DNA of 64,000 nt from Caulobacteraceae bacterium (GCA_947475735.1 CANJLQ010000010.1:114332-178331); one strand, 5' to 3'; counted from the first letter of the stretch, positions 32,602 to 45,073 are shown. Program-made: numbers and translations. Notes: a model not told the origin generated them from the letters alone.

Positions 32602-33713
32602 CCGCCTTCGACTTCGACGCGACCGTCGTGGGGGCCGGGGCCGTGGGCCTGGCCTGCGCGCGGGCGCTGGCGAAGCGGGGGCTGACCGTCCTGGTGCTGG
32701 AAAGCAGCGACCACATCGGCCAGGGCGTCTCCAGCCGCAACTCCGAGGTCATCCACGCCGGGCTCTACTATCCGACCGGGTCGCTCAAGGCGCTCCTGTG
32801 CGTCGAGGGTCGGCGCGACCTGTATGCCTTCCTCGAAAGCCACAAGGTCGACTACCGCAAATGCGGCAAGCTGGTCGTCGCGACCGAAGAGGCCGAGGTC
32901 GAGCGGATCGAGGCGATCTTCCAGCAGGCCGCCGCCAACAACGTCGAGGGGCTGGAGCATCTGACCGGGGCCCAGGCGAGGGCCCTGGAGCCGGGACTGA
33001 ACGCCCACGCCGCCCTCCTGTCGCCCGAGAGCGGCATCTTCGCCAGCCACGACTACATGCTGGCACTGCAAGGCGAGATCGAGGACGGGGGCGGCTCGGT
33101 CGTCGTGTCGACCCCATTCGAGCGGGCTGTGCCCCTCTCGGGCGGAGGCTTCACGATCACCGCAGGGGGAGAGGGGGGCGCGACCCTGACCACCCGCCTT
33201 CTGGTCACCGCGCCGGGGCTGGAGGCGCAAGGTGTCGCCGCCGGCATCGAGGGCTTCCCCACCGCCCGCATCCCGACGCGCCATCTGGGCAAAGGCGTCT
33301 ACTTCCGCTTGGCCGGCAAGGCACCGTTCGAGCGGCTGATCTATCCGCCGCCCATCCCCGGCGCGCTCGGCACCCATTACCGCAAGGACCTCGGCGGCCA
33401 GGCCGTCTTCGGTCCCGACCTGACCTATGTCGACACCGAGGACTATTCCGTCGACCCCGCCAAGGCCGAGGACTTCGCCCGCTATATCCGCCGCTTCTGG
33501 CCGGGCCTGCCCGAGGGGGCCCTGACGCCCGACTACGCCGGCATCCGGCCCAAGCTCCACGGGCCAGGCGAGCCCCAGCCCGACTTCCAGCTTGACGGGC
33601 CCGAGGTCCACGGTCTGCGGGGCCTGGTCGCCCTGTTCGGCATCGAGAGCCCCGGCCTGACCAGTTCCCTTGCCATCGGAGAGGCGGTCGCCGACAAGCT
33701 CGGCCATGAGTGA
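32598..33713 (+). CDS. FAD-dependent oxidase of the L-2-hydroxyglutarate oxidase (LhgO) type
   Basis: 371 residues of the DAO/GlpD-like family. N-terminal dinucleotide fold VVGAGAVGLACARALAKRGLTVLVLES; the LhgO-type signature SSRNSEVIHAGLYYP; and a C-terminal LFGIESPGLTSSLAIGE that closes the FAD site. LhgO oxidises L-2-hydroxyglutarate, a by-product of malate dehydrogenase, passing electrons to the respiratory chain. The exact substrate is inferred. GTG start overlaps the COQ10-like stop, and its own stop overlaps the GNAT start by 8 bases, giving a tight lipA-coq10-lhgO-GNAT operon. Confidence 0.87.
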   Translation: MTAFDFDATVVGAGAVGLACARALAKRGLTVLVLESSDHIGQGVSSRNSEVIHAGLYYPTGSLKALLCVEGRRDLYAFLESHKVDYRKCGKLVVATEEAEVERIEAIFQQAAANNVEGLEHLTGAQARALEPGLNAHAALLSPESGIFASHDYMLALQGEIEDGGGSVVVSTPFERAVPLSGGGFTITAGGEGGATLTTRLLVTAPGLEAQGVAAGIEGFPTARIPTRHLGKGVYFRLAGKAPFERLIYPPPIPGALGTHYRKDLGGQAVFGPDLTYVDTEDYSVDPAKAEDFARYIRRFWPGLPEGALTPDYAGIRPKLHGPGEPQPDFQLDGPEVHGLRGLVALFGIESPGLTSSLAIGEAVADKLGHE

Positions 33714-34236
33714 CCTCGTCATACGCGACGCCATCCCGGCCGATATCCCCGCGCTGCACGCCCTGATCGAGAGCGCCTATCGCGGCGAGGCCTCGCGCGC
33801 CGGCTGGACGACCGAGGCCGATCTCCTGGACGGCCAGCGCACCGACCCGGAGGAATTGGCCGGGATCATCGCCGATCCCGACCAGGCCCTGCTGCTCGCC
33901 TGGCAGGATCACCAACGGGTCGCCTGCGTCCGCATTCAGAGATTCGCAGACGGTCTCGGATACTTCGGAATGCTGTCGGTAAAGCCCACCTTGCAGGCGG
34001 CAGGCTTCGGCCGCCGCATGGTGGCCGAGGCAGAGGCGGCGCTGGCCCAGCGGTTCGGCGCCGTCCGCATCCGCATCCAGGTCTTTCCGCAGCGGACCGA
34101 ACTGATCGCCTGGTATGAACGGCTCGGCTATGTCGCAACTGGCGAGATCGCGCCATTTCCCTATGGCGATCTCCGCTTCGGCGAGCCTCGGCGCGGCGAT
34201 CTTTCCTTCGTCCTGTTTGAAAAGGCGCTGACGTGA
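33706..34236 (+). CDS. GNAT family N-acetyltransferase
   Basis: 176 residues from ATG 33706 (MSDLVIRDAIPADIPALHALIESAY). The GNAT fold shows motif A as LGYFGMLSVKPTLQAAGFGRRMVAEAE (acetyl-CoA pyrophosphate loop) and motif B as ELIAWYERLGYVATGE. The substrate amine is not predictable. ATG 33706 overlaps the end of the oxidoreductase gene by 8 bases, and the stop overlaps the GTG of the next acetyltransferase. The two neighbouring GNATs are of different subfamilies, so they are not a simple tandem duplication. Confidence 0.88.
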   Translation: MSDLVIRDAIPADIPALHALIESAYRGEASRAGWTTEADLLDGQRTDPEELAGIIADPDQALLLAWQDHQRVACVRIQRFADGLGYFGMLSVKPTLQAAGFGRRMVAEAEAALAQRFGAVRIRIQVFPQRTELIAWYERLGYVATGEIAPFPYGDLRFGEPRRGDLSFVLFEKALT

Positions 34237-34760
34237 CCACGCTTCAGACCGAGCGGCTGGTGCTGCGCCATGCACGGCCCGACGATCTGGACGATATTCA
34301 CGCCATCCTGTCCGACCCCGCCGCCATGCGGTGGTGGTCATCCCTGCCGCACCAGGCACTCGCGGAAACCGAGGCCTGGCTGAACGCCATGATCTCGGGC
34401 AACGGTGCCGGTGCGCCCGACTTCATCATCGAGTGGCAGGGTCGGGCGATCGGCAAGGCCGGCTTCTGGAAATTGCCGGACGTCGGCTACATCCTCCACC
34501 CCGACGCGTGGGGCCGCGGATTGGCACGCGAAGCTGTAGGCGCGGCCATAGACCACGTCTTCCGCGAAGGTCTGACGGACGTTGCGAGCGCCGATGTCGA
34601 TCCGGAGAACCAGGCGTCGATTCGCCTTCTGGAACGGCTCGGCTTCATCGTGACCGGGTCTGCCGAGCGGACGTTGAACATCGGGGGCGAGTGGAAGGAC
34701 AGTCTGTACTTCGCCCTGACCCGCGACCGCTGGCAGACCGGGCTCAGAACCGCGTCGTAA
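34233..34760 (+). CDS. RimJ/RimL-type GNAT N-acetyltransferase
   Basis: 175 residues from a GTG overlapping the previous stop (GTGA). It begins TTLQTERLVLRHARPDDLDDIHAILSDPAAMRWW, the classic RimJ/RimL start, followed by VGYILHPDAWGRGLAREAVGAAIDHVF (acetyl-CoA loop) and NQASIRLLERLGFIVTG. RimL-type enzymes acetylate ribosomal protein N termini, but many are detoxifying enzymes, so the target is open. Its 3' end overlaps the convergent ccdA gene by 17 bases. Confidence 0.88.
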   Translation: MTTLQTERLVLRHARPDDLDDIHAILSDPAAMRWWSSLPHQALAETEAWLNAMISGNGAGAPDFIIEWQGRAIGKAGFWKLPDVGYILHPDAWGRGLAREAVGAAIDHVFREGLTDVASADVDPENQASIRLLERLGFIVTGSAERTLNIGGEWKDSLYFALTRDRWQTGLRTAS

Positions 34761-35469
34761 GCTCGGTCAACCACAGGGGAGAGGCCTGAACCAGCCAGCT
34801 CTCGATCGACTTCTCGATCCCGAACAGAATCAACAGGCCGATCAGAACCATAAAGCCGCCAAGCAGGTATTTGCCGATCGACCCGGCAGCCAGCATCCGG
34901 CCTCTTAGCTTGGCGATCGCTTGGCGCGACATTAGTCCGATGGCCACCAGCGGTGTCGCTGCGCCGACGCCGAAGATCAGCATGGTCAGGGCCACTCGGC
35001 CCAGATCCTCGCCCTGGGCCGCCAGCAGCGACGCGGCCCCAAGGGTCGGTCCGACGCACGGCGCCCAGACCAGACCCATAAGGGCACCCAGACCCAGCTG
35101 ACCCCAAGGGCCCCGACCGTCCAACTTTCGCATTCCGCCGTCGGCCCAGGTGGACAGAGGCCCGCCAAGCGCCGCAAGTCGCGCCTGGGCAGCGGGTATC
35201 AGCAGAAACAGGCCGACGACGACCAGCATGCCTCCGCCGATCTTGCGGAACAGGTCGCCGTCCAGCCCGATCGAGAAGCCGATCGTGGCCACAAAAAGCC
35301 CCACGACGGTGAAGCTGGCCGCCAGACCCAGCCCCAGCGCCACTGGCCCCCAGCGCCCCTCCGACTGGGCTCCGCCCAGAACGATCGGCACCAGGGGCAG
35401 GACGCAGGGGCTGAGGATGGTCAGAACGCCGGCGAGAAAGGCCAGCAGCGGGTTCAGGTCCGTGGACAC
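34744..35469 (-). CDS. ccdA: CcdA/DsbD-type membrane thiol-disulfide transporter
   Basis: 241 residues, six hydrophobic segments. CcdA moves reducing electrons from cytoplasmic thioredoxin to the periplasm through two membrane cysteines, visible here in LSPCVLPLVP (about residue 22) and WAPCVGPTLG (about 136). It serves cytochrome c maturation or periplasmic reductases. It begins 4 bases after the stop of the exported thioredoxin-like gene, so the two probably form a relay. The C-terminal segment (FGIEKSIESWL) is unlike DsbD, which has extra periplasmic domains; this is the short form. Confidence 0.93.
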   Translation of the reverse strand: MSTDLNPLLAFLAGVLTILSPCVLPLVPIVLGGAQSEGRWGPVALGLGLAASFTVVGLFVATIGFSIGLDGDLFRKIGGGMLVVVGLFLLIPAAQARLAALGGPLSTWADGGMRKLDGRGPWGQLGLGALMGLVWAPCVGPTLGAASLLAAQGEDLGRVALTMLIFGVGAATPLVAIGLMSRQAIAKLRGRMLAAGSIGKYLLGGFMVLIGLLILFGIEKSIESWLVQASPLWLTELTTRF

Positions 35470-35473
35470 GAGA

Positions 35474-35875
35474 TCAGCGCGCCGCGGTCGTCTGCAACAG
35501 GCGCTCGATCTCGAAATAGGCGGTCACGCCGACGTTGCGGCCGGTTTCCTCGCGTCCACGGAAGGCGATCAGGGTGCTCTGCCGTTGGGCCCCGAACCGA
35601 CGCAGCGCGTCCTTCTGGTCGTCGAAATCGACCCGGAAGACGATCAGGTCTCTATAAGCAGGCTGGGCGGTCAGGCGTTCGATCACCGGCTCCTGAGCCC
35701 GGCATGTCGGGCACCAGGGCGCATAGACGTCGACCAGAATCGGGCGACCTGCGGCTTGAGCGGCGTCGAAGGCGGCCGCCGTATAGGGCCGGGGATCGGC
35801 CGCGGCGCTCGGAGACGCCGTTGCGCCGAGCGTGGCGACCGTGACGGCAAGCGCGAGGAAAACACGACGAAGCAT
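35474..35875 (-). CDS. Exported thioredoxin-like protein
   Basis: 133 residues. Signal peptide MLRRVFLALAVTVATLGATASPSAAA, then a thioredoxin fold with the active site WCPTC in VDVYAPWCPTCRAQEP and a late STLIAFRGREE loop, where the cis-proline is replaced (S-T at that point rather than TP). It should be reduced by the neighbouring CcdA, 4 bases downstream in the same operon, and in turn reduce periplasmic disulfides. A DsbD gamma-domain-like role split into its own protein is a reasonable reading. The specific client is unknown. Confidence 0.88.
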   Translation of the reverse strand: MLRRVFLALAVTVATLGATASPSAAADPRPYTAAAFDAAQAAGRPILVDVYAPWCPTCRAQEPVIERLTAQPAYRDLIVFRVDFDDQKDALRRFGAQRQSTLIAFRGREETGRNVGVTAYFEIERLLQTTAAR

Positions 35876-36092
35876 GGCAATCTTCCTGGTTCATCCGGCG
35901 TTGTCCGGACGACAGCAGTTCGCGCCGGTGGCCCATCTGGTTACCGACCGTTACGACTTGAACTCCGCTCGGGGTTCAGGCATAAGTCCGCGCTCGCTGG
36001 CGGCTCATTTCTTGGGCCGCCGCTTTTCGTTTTTCGCGCTGCCCGTTCCTTGAGGAGCCCAGGCCGCGCCGCACACTGAGATCGAGACGGAC

Positions 36093-36275
36093 ATGGCCGT
36101 TCCCAAGCGCAAAGTATCGCCCTCGCGTCGCAACATGCGCCGCGCCCACGATGCCCTCGGCACCAACCCCTACACCGAGGACAAGGACACGGGCGAGCTG
36201 CGCCGCTCGCACCACATCGACCTGAAGACCGGCACCTATCGCGGCCGCCAGGTCCTGACGCCCAAGGAAGACTAG
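36093..36275 (+). CDS. rpmF: 50S ribosomal protein L32
   Basis: 60 residues starting [22 protein letters not shown], the typical alphaproteobacterial L32. The [20 protein letters not shown] stretch replaces the zinc-ribbon cysteines of some L32 forms (C- form), so it needs no zinc. It stands alone on its strand; the ~215 bases upstream hold its likely promoter but no clear gene. It is followed by a half copy of the family A repeat and then a strong terminator at 36348-36378. Confidence 0.97.
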   Translation: MAVPKRKVSPSRRNMRRAHDALGTNPYTEDKDTGELRRSHHIDLKTGTYRGRQVLTPKED

Positions 36276-36284
36276 TCCTCAGCC

Positions 36285-36332
36285 TTGTCATCCCGGCCAA
36301 CGGAGCGCGAAGCGCGCAGGCCGAGCCGGGAC
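36285..36332. repeat. Family A repeat, half copy
   Basis: Starts TTGTCATCCCGGCC like the two full elements and ends GAGCCGGGAC, but no opposite arm follows. A hairpin (GAGCGCGAAGCGCGC) lies within. It begins 9 bases after the rpmF stop and lies between rpmF and its terminator. Confidence 0.7.
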
Positions 36333-36347
36333 GGCTCGATGACGTTT

Positions 36348-36378
36348 ACGGCGCGCGGTTTCCCCGCGCGCCGTTTTC
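36348..36378 (+). terminator. Rho-independent terminator after rpmF
   Basis: Perfect 11-bp stem ACGGCGCGCGG / CCGCGCGCCGT with a 5-base loop, followed by TTTC. It lies 73 bases past the rpmF stop and just before the lipoprotein gene. Confidence 0.8.
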
Positions 36379-36413
36379 GTGCGTTGATGGTGGTCCCAGC
36401 CTTGGAGCCCCTC

Positions 36414-38388
<1,975 letters not shown>

Positions 38389-38391
<3 letters not shown>

Positions 38392-38408
38392 CCGGCTCGG
38401 CTACTTTT
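38389..38408 (+). terminator. Terminator overlapping the enolase stop
   Basis: Stem TAGCCG / CGGCTA with a 3-base loop, followed by CTTTTCC. The eno TAG is the first arm of the stem. Confidence 0.6.
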
Positions 38409-38468
38409 CCTTAGGCATTTCCGGTCACGGGTGAGAAACCGTGTTCGCGCTCAGAAGGAGCGTTCGAA

Positions 38469-38798
38469 GTGCCCGAACGAATGAAGCCTTACAGCCTTTC
38501 CGCCTTCCTCTTCCTGATGGTCGTCTACCTCGGCGTGCAAGCCCTGACCGGCGAGCGGGGCCTGCTGTCCGGCAATGCGCGCGACCTGCGGCTGGCCGAA
38601 CGCGAAGTCGAGCTCGCGGCCCTGACCGAGCGCCGTGCGGATCTCGAGGTTCGCGTGCGCTATCTGAAATCCGACAGCCTGTCGCGCGACCTGCTGGAGG
38701 AGCGCGCGCGGGCGGTGCTCGGCTTTTCGGACCCGCGCGACTATGTCCTGCGCGTCTCCGCCCCCGCGGCTTCGGCCCCCGTCGCCGCGCGGTCCTGA
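38469..38798 (+). CDS. FtsB/DivIC-like septum formation initiator
   Basis: 109 residues from a GTG preceded by AAGGAG at an 8-base distance, which fixes the start. A short cytoplasmic tail is followed by one membrane segment (SAFLFLMVVYLGVQALTG) and a periplasmic coiled coil (RLAEREVELAALTERRADLEVRVRYLKSDSLSRDLLEERARAVLGFS). This is the FtsB/DivIC pattern; such proteins join FtsL and FtsQ in the divisome. The Ala/Pro-rich end is probably disordered. Lies between eno and pdhA, a placement seen in related genomes. Confidence 0.88.
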   Translation: MPERMKPYSLSAFLFLMVVYLGVQALTGERGLLSGNARDLRLAEREVELAALTERRADLEVRVRYLKSDSLSRDLLEERARAVLGFSDPRDYVLRVSAPAASAPVAARS

Positions 38799-38922
38799 AC
38801 TCTTGTTACAGGCCCGGTCGCGTGCTTTGCCTTTCGGGAACGAAGGCTGCTACAGCCCCATTCCGTAACGACAAGAAGCCCTGACGGCGCGTTTCGCCAT
38901 GGGCTCAGCCCGGAGACGCCGG

Positions 38923-39953
38923 ATGGCGAGAGCCGCCCAGAAGACCTCGGAAGCCAAGCCGTCAGGCAAGCTCCCGAACACACCGACGGCCACCAAGGAC
39001 GAACTGCTCGCCTTCTATCGCGAGATGGTCCTGATCCGCCGCTTCGAGGAGCGGGCGGGCCAGCTGTACGGCATGGGTCTGATCGGCGGGTTCTGTCACC
39101 TCTACATCGGCCAGGAGGCCGTCGCGGTCGGTGTCCAGGCCAGCGTGAAACAGGGTCACGACAAGATCATCACCGGCTATCGCGACCATGGCCACATGCT
39201 GGCCGCCGGTATGGACCCCAAGGAGGTCATGGCCGAGCTGACGGGGCGCAGCGGAGGCTCGTCCAAGGGCAAGGGCGGGTCGATGCACATGTTCGACGTC
39301 CCGACCGGCTTCTATGGCGGTCATGGCATCGTCGGGGCGCAGGTGGCGCTCGGCACCGGCCTGGCCTTCGCGGGCAAGTACCGGGGCGATGATTCGGTCG
39401 CCTTCATCTATTTCGGCGACGGCGCGGCCAATCAGGGCCAGGTCTACGAGAGTTTCAACATGGCCCAGCTGTGGAAGCTGCCGGCCATCTACATCATCGA
39501 GAACAACCAGTACGCCATGGGGACCAGCATCGAGCGCTCGTCCTCCACGACCGAACTGGCCCATCGCGGGGCCAGCTTCGGCATCCCCGGCGAACTGGTC
39601 GACGGCATGGACGTGCTGGCGGTCAAGGACGCGGTGGCGCGGGCCGTGGCGCGGGCCCGGGCCGGCGAGGGGCCCTTCATCCTTGAGGTGAAGACCTATC
39701 GCTATCGCGGTCACTCCATGTCGGATCCCGCCAAATACCGCACCAAGGAAGAGGTCGACGAGGTCAAGAAGACCCGCGACCCCATCGATCACGTGAAGGC
39801 CCTGATGGAGGCCGCCAAGGTCACCGAGGACGAGATCAAGGCCATCGACAACGAGATCAAGGCCATCGTCGCCGAGGCCGTGCAGTTCGCTCAGGAAAGC
39901 CCGGAGCCGGATCCCAGCGAGTTGTATACCGACGTGTATCTGGAGGCTGCTCA

Positions 39954-39957
<4 letters not shown>
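38923..39957 (+). CDS. pdhA: Pyruvate dehydrogenase E1 component, alpha subunit
   Basis: 344 residues. It decarboxylates pyruvate with thiamine diphosphate, together with PdhB. Motifs are [56 protein letters not shown], and the TPP-binding [38 protein letters not shown] (GDG...NN), then [14 protein letters not shown] 38923, preceded by GGAG at 7 bases, is chosen over an upstream ATG at 38899. The TGA overlaps the GTG of pdhB. First gene of the pdhA-pdhB-DUF5076-pdhC-gpx-lpd operon. Confidence 0.97.
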
Positions 39958-41305
<1,348 letters not shown>

Positions 41306-41309
<4 letters not shown>

Positions 41310-41605
41310 CTGAAGCTCCCAACCGAACCGCGATCCAGGTGCCGGACAGCATCACGGCCGATCCTCGCGCGATCGAGGTGATGCGGTTCTGGTGGTCGAA
41401 CAACGAGCCGGTCATGGCGATCAAGCCCGCGTTCGACGACCCCAAGGCGTTCGGCCACATGCTGGCCCTGCTCGCGCGCAACGTCGCCCACGTCTACAAT
41501 CAGGCCAAGGGTCTGGACGAGGCCGAGACCTACAAGCTGGTCCTGGCCGGACTGAACGAGGGCCTGGCCCAGGCCGCCGGCGACAAGGCCACGAAGACCC
41601 AATGA
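41306..41605 (+). CDS. DUF5076-like small protein inside the PDH operon
   Basis: 99 residues from an ATG overlapping the pdhB stop (ATGA); its own TGA overlaps the pdhC ATG. It contains a single small domain with [54 protein letters not shown], which matches what I know of DUF5076. No catalytic motif or signal peptide is visible. Translational coupling on both sides suggests a role linked to PDH, such as assembly or regulation; this is inference. Confidence 0.78.
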
Positions 41606-42930
41606 CCGACATCCTGATGCCCGCGCTGTCGCCGACGATGGAAGAGGGCGTCCTGGCCAAATGGCACGTCAAGGTCGGCGACACGGTCAAGGCCGGAGAC
41701 GTGATCGCCGAGATCGAGACCGACAAGGCGACCATGGAGGTCGAGGCTGTCGACGAGGGCCAGATCACCGACATCCTGGTCGCCGAGGGCTCTGAGGGGG
41801 TGAAGGTCAACACGCCGATCGCCCGGCTGGGAGAGGAGGGCGGTGCGACCGCTCCCGCGCCCAAAGGCACCGAACCGGCAAAGGTTTCGGCCGCCTCACC
41901 CGCGCCCGCCGGACCTGAGAGCGGCGACGCCGTGGCGACGCCGCTGGGTGTCAAGCCCGCCGCCGAGGTCATGGCTCCCAAGACCTCGACCCCGGCGACG
42001 ACCGCGTCTGGCGACCGCGTCTTCGCCTCGCCCCTGGCGCGCCGTCTCGCCAAACAGGCCGGCCTGGATCTCGGTTCGATCAAGGGCAGCGGTCCCCATG
42101 GCCGCATCGTCCGGGCCGATATCGAAGCGGCCGGTTCCGCGTCCGCTAGGCCCGCCGCGACGTCCTCGGCGGCCGCGCCCCCGGCATCCGCCGCTGAGCC
42201 CCGCAAGGTCCAGTCCCTGGCCCAGATGGGCATCCCGGACGGCAGCTACGATCTGATCCCGCTGGACGGGATGAGGAAGGCGATCGCGCGGCGTCTGACC
42301 TACAGCTTCCGCGACGTGCCCCACTTCCCCCTGACCATCGACTGCGAGATCGACGGGCTTATGGCGGTGCGGGCCAAGGTCAACGCCATGCTGGAGCCGC
42401 AGGGCATCAAGGTCTCGGTCAACGACTTCGTCATCAAGGCCTGTGCCTTGGCGCTGAAGGCCGTGCCGGAAGCCAACGCCAGCTATTCCCCCGAAGGAAT
42501 CGCCATGCATCACCACGCCGACGTCGCTATGGCCGTGGCCATCGACGGCGGCCTGATCACTCCGATCGTCCGCAAGGCCGAACTGAAGTCGCTGTCCCAG
42601 ATCGCGACCGAGTCCAAGGACCTGGCCAAGCGGGCCCGCGACCGCAAGCTGAAGCCCGATGAGTTCCAGGGCGGCACCTTCAGCGTCTCGAACCTGGGCA
42701 TGTTCGGCATCAAGGCCTTCGCCTCGATCATCAACGAGCCCCAGGGCGCGATCATGAGCGTCGGCGCGGGCGAGCAGCGGCCTGTCGTCAGGAACGGCCA
42801 GCTGGCCATCGCGACGGTGATGACCGTGACCCTGACCTGCGATCATCGCGTGGTCGATGGCGCGATCGGCGCGCGGTTCCTGCAGGCGTTCAAGCCGTTG
42901 ATCGAAGACCCCGTCACCATGCTGGCCTAG
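41602..42930 (+). CDS. pdhC: Pyruvate dehydrogenase E2, dihydrolipoyl acetyltransferase
   Basis: 442 residues. An N-terminal lipoyl domain ([10 protein letters not shown], lipoyl Lys), an Ala/Pro linker, a peripheral subunit-binding domain ([34 protein letters not shown], about 135-170), a second linker, and a CAT-like catalytic domain ending in [15 protein letters not shown] (DHRxxDG with the active His). It transfers the acetyl group to CoA and forms the complex's core. It has one lipoyl domain; the second arm of the complex is carried by PdhB. The stop is followed after 10 bases by the peroxidase gene. Confidence 0.97.
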   Translation: MTDILMPALSPTMEEGVLAKWHVKVGDTVKAGDVIAEIETDKATMEVEAVDEGQITDILVAEGSEGVKVNTPIARLGEEGGATAPAPKGTEPAKVSAASPAPAGPESGDAVATPLGVKPAAEVMAPKTSTPATTASGDRVFASPLARRLAKQAGLDLGSIKGSGPHGRIVRADIEAAGSASARPAATSSAAAPPASAAEPRKVQSLAQMGIPDGSYDLIPLDGMRKAIARRLTYSFRDVPHFPLTIDCEIDGLMAVRAKVNAMLEPQGIKVSVNDFVIKACALALKAVPEANASYSPEGIAMHHHADVAMAVAIDGGLITPIVRKAELKSLSQIATESKDLAKRARDRKLKPDEFQGGTFSVSNLGMFGIKAFASIINEPQGAIMSVGAGEQRPVVRNGQLAIATVMTVTLTCDHRVVDGAIGARFLQAFKPLIEDPVTMLA

Positions 42931-42940
42931 GGGCGCGGCC

Positions 42941-43420
42941 ATGACCTCCGTCTACGACTTCACCGCGACCGGAATCGACGGCACCGAGGTGCCGCTGGAC
43001 CGATTTCGCGGCCAGGCGCTGCTGATCGTCAACACGGCGTCCCGCTGCGGCTACACCGGCCAGTACGCGGGTCTTGAAGCGCTGCATGAAAGCTATGCGG
43101 ACAAGCCATTCCAGGTTTTAGGATTTCCCTGCAACCAGTTCGGCCTGCAGGAGCCTGGCAAGGCGGCCGAGATCGCCGCATTCTGTTCGGCCACCTATGG
43201 CGTGAAGTTCCCGCTGTTCGACAAGATCGAGGTCAACGGCCCCAACCGGCACCCGCTCTACGCCTGGCTGACCGAGCAGAAGAAGGGCTTCCTGGGAAGC
43301 CGCGACATCAAGTGGAACTTCACCAAATTCCTGACGGACCGGGAGGGCAGGGTGGTCGCCCGCTACGCCCCGCAGGTCGAACCCGAGGCCCTGCGCCCGG
43401 ACATCGAGAAACTGATCTGA
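42941..43420 (+). CDS. Glutathione peroxidase-family thiol peroxidase
   Basis: 159 residues. The reactive Cys lies in NTASRCGYTGQYAGLEALHESYADK, with FPCNQFGLQEPG as the second conserved block and WNFTKFLTDREG as the third (Trp/Asn of the catalytic tetrad). Cys replaces selenocysteine as usual in bacteria; many such enzymes use thioredoxin rather than glutathione. It is placed between pdhC and lpd on the same strand, with small gaps (10 and 1 bases). A link to peroxide protection of lipoyl or flavin thiols is plausible but not shown. Confidence 0.93.
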   Translation: MTSVYDFTATGIDGTEVPLDRFRGQALLIVNTASRCGYTGQYAGLEALHESYADKPFQVLGFPCNQFGLQEPGKAAEIAAFCSATYGVKFPLFDKIEVNGPNRHPLYAWLTEQKKGFLGSRDIKWNFTKFLTDREGRVVARYAPQVEPEALRPDIEKLI

Positions 43421-43421
43421 C

Positions 43422-44828
43422 ATGGCCGATACCCTTGATCTCGTCGTCATCGGCTCGGGTCCTGGCGGCTATGTGGCCGCGATCCGCGCCAGCCAGCTGG
43501 GCCTGAAAGTCGCCATCGTCGAGCGCGAGCTGCTGGGGGGCATCTGCCTGAACTGGGGCTGTATCCCGACCAAGGCCCTGCTCAAGTCCGGTGAGAAGTT
43601 CGAGAGCCTGAGCCATCTCAAGGAGTACGGCCTGTCGGCGGAAAAGGTCGGCTTTGATTTCGATGCGATCATCGCCCGATCGCGCGGCGTGGCCAAACAA
43701 CTGAACGCCGGCGTCGGCTTCCTGATGAAGAAGAACAAGATCGAGGTCATCGAAGGTACGGCCAGGCTGGAGAAGGGGCAGGGCACCCCGAAGGTCGTGG
43801 TGGCGCTCAAGGCTGGCGGATCGCGAACGGTCGAGGCCAAGTCGGTGATGCTGGCGGTCGGCGCGCGGGCGAGGGCGCTGTCTCAGATCGGGCTGGAGGC
43901 CGACGGCGAGCGGATCTGGGCCTATCGAGAGGCCATGGCCCCGAAGGCTCTCCCCAAATCGATCGCGGTGATCGGCTCTGGGGCCATCGGCATCGAGTTC
44001 GGAAGCTTCTATCGCGCCCTCGGCGTCGAGGTGACCGTCGTCGAGGCCCTGCCGCGTATTCTTCCTGTCGAGGATGAAGAAGTGTCAGCTGCAGCCCGGA
44101 AATCCTTCGAGAAGCGCGGAATGAAGTTCCGCGTCGGGGCCAAGGTTACCAAGGTGACCAAGTCCAAGACGGGCGTCGCGGTCGCGATCGAGGCCGACGG
44201 CAAGCTCGAGACCCTCGAGGCCGAGGTATGCATCTCGGCCGTCGGCATCACCGCCAACACCGACGGTATCGGCCTGGAGGCCCTGGGCGTCGAGCTTGAC
44301 CGGGGCCACATCAAGATCGACGGCCACTGCCAGACCAATGTGAAGGGGCTGTACGCCATCGGCGACTGCGCCGGCGCGCCCTGGCTGGCGCACAAGGCCT
44401 CCCACGAAGGCATCCATGCCGCCGAGCATATCGCCGGCTTCAAGACGCCCAATCTGAACAGCCCCATCGCCGGCTGCACCTATTCCCAGCCCCAGATCGC
44501 CTCCGTCGGCCTGACCGAGGCGTCGGCCAAGGAGGCGGGCCGCGAGATCAAGGTCGGCCGCTTCCCCTTCAAGGTTAACGGCAAGGCGATCGCGTCGGGC
44601 GACACCGACGGCTTCGTGAAGACGATCTTCGACGCCAAGACGGGGGCCTTGATCGGGGCGCACATGATCGGCCACGAGGTGACGGAGATGATCCAGGGCT
44701 ACGTCACGGCCATCACGATGGAGGCGACGGAGGAGGAGATGCACGGCATCGTCTATCCGCACCCGACCATGTCCGAGGCCATGCACGAGGCGGCGCTCGA
44801 CGCCTATGGCCGGATGATCCACCTGTAG
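43422..44828 (+). CDS. lpdA: Dihydrolipoyl dehydrogenase (E3)
   Basis: 468 residues. This flavoprotein reoxidises dihydrolipoamide in the PDH complex (and possibly other 2-oxoacid dehydrogenases) with NAD. Motifs are DLVVIGSGPGGYVAAIRASQLGLKVAIVE (FAD), the redox pair GGICLNWGCIPTKALL (CxxxxC), IAVIGSGAIGIEFGSFYRALGVEVTVVE (NAD), LYAIGDCAGAPWLAHKASHEG, and HPTMSEAMHEAALDAYGR with the catalytic His/Glu at the C terminus. It ends the pdh operon. The ~10-base gap to the convergent DUF3606 gene leaves no clear terminator. Confidence 0.97.
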   Translation: MADTLDLVVIGSGPGGYVAAIRASQLGLKVAIVERELLGGICLNWGCIPTKALLKSGEKFESLSHLKEYGLSAEKVGFDFDAIIARSRGVAKQLNAGVGFLMKKNKIEVIEGTARLEKGQGTPKVVVALKAGGSRTVEAKSVMLAVGARARALSQIGLEADGERIWAYREAMAPKALPKSIAVIGSGAIGIEFGSFYRALGVEVTVVEALPRILPVEDEEVSAAARKSFEKRGMKFRVGAKVTKVTKSKTGVAVAIEADGKLETLEAEVCISAVGITANTDGIGLEALGVELDRGHIKIDGHCQTNVKGLYAIGDCAGAPWLAHKASHEGIHAAEHIAGFKTPNLNSPIAGCTYSQPQIASVGLTEASAKEAGREIKVGRFPFKVNGKAIASGDTDGFVKTIFDAKTGALIGAHMIGHEVTEMIQGYVTAITMEATEEEMHGIVYPHPTMSEAMHEAALDAYGRMIHL

Positions 44829-44837
44829 TAGGTGGCG

Positions 44838-45020
44838 TCAGCGCTTCTTGCCGAGCTCAGCGGCGATGTCCTTGACCATGCGGCCGGCCTTGCGGTGTGC
44901 CGCCGTAAGCTGGTCGCGCGTCACGCCCCAGCGCTTCATCCAGTACTCGACCGCCTGACGCTCGGAGAGGTCGAGGCGGTCCTTGTCGATGAAGCCGCGC
45001 TTGTCTTTCAGGCCGGCCAT
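44838..45020 (-). CDS. DUF3606-like small protein
   Basis: 60 residues (MAGLKDKRGFIDKDRLDLSERQAVEYWMKRWGVTRDQLTAAHRKAG...), matching the short DUF3606 family. The pattern DLxExxAVxYWxxxxGVTxxQLxxAVxKxG is visible. Function unknown; members are small and often stress-linked. GGAG lies about 8 bases before the ATG. The ~50-bp upstream region is strikingly AT-rich for this genome (runs such as AGATATATTATG), with a CATAAT -10-like hexamer on the minus strand at 45051-45056, suggesting its own promoter. Confidence 0.82.
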   Translation of the reverse strand: MAGLKDKRGFIDKDRLDLSERQAVEYWMKRWGVTRDQLTAAHRKAGRMVKDIAAELGKKR

Positions 45021-45073
45021 GAGGGCGTCTCCGTTTGTCGCCTAAGATATATTATGCGAAATTGAGATATAGG

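Noticed and set aside
34233..34760. Tandem duplication of two GNAT acetyltransferases (33706-34760)
   Set aside because: The two proteins belong to different subfamilies and share no recognisable nucleotide similarity.
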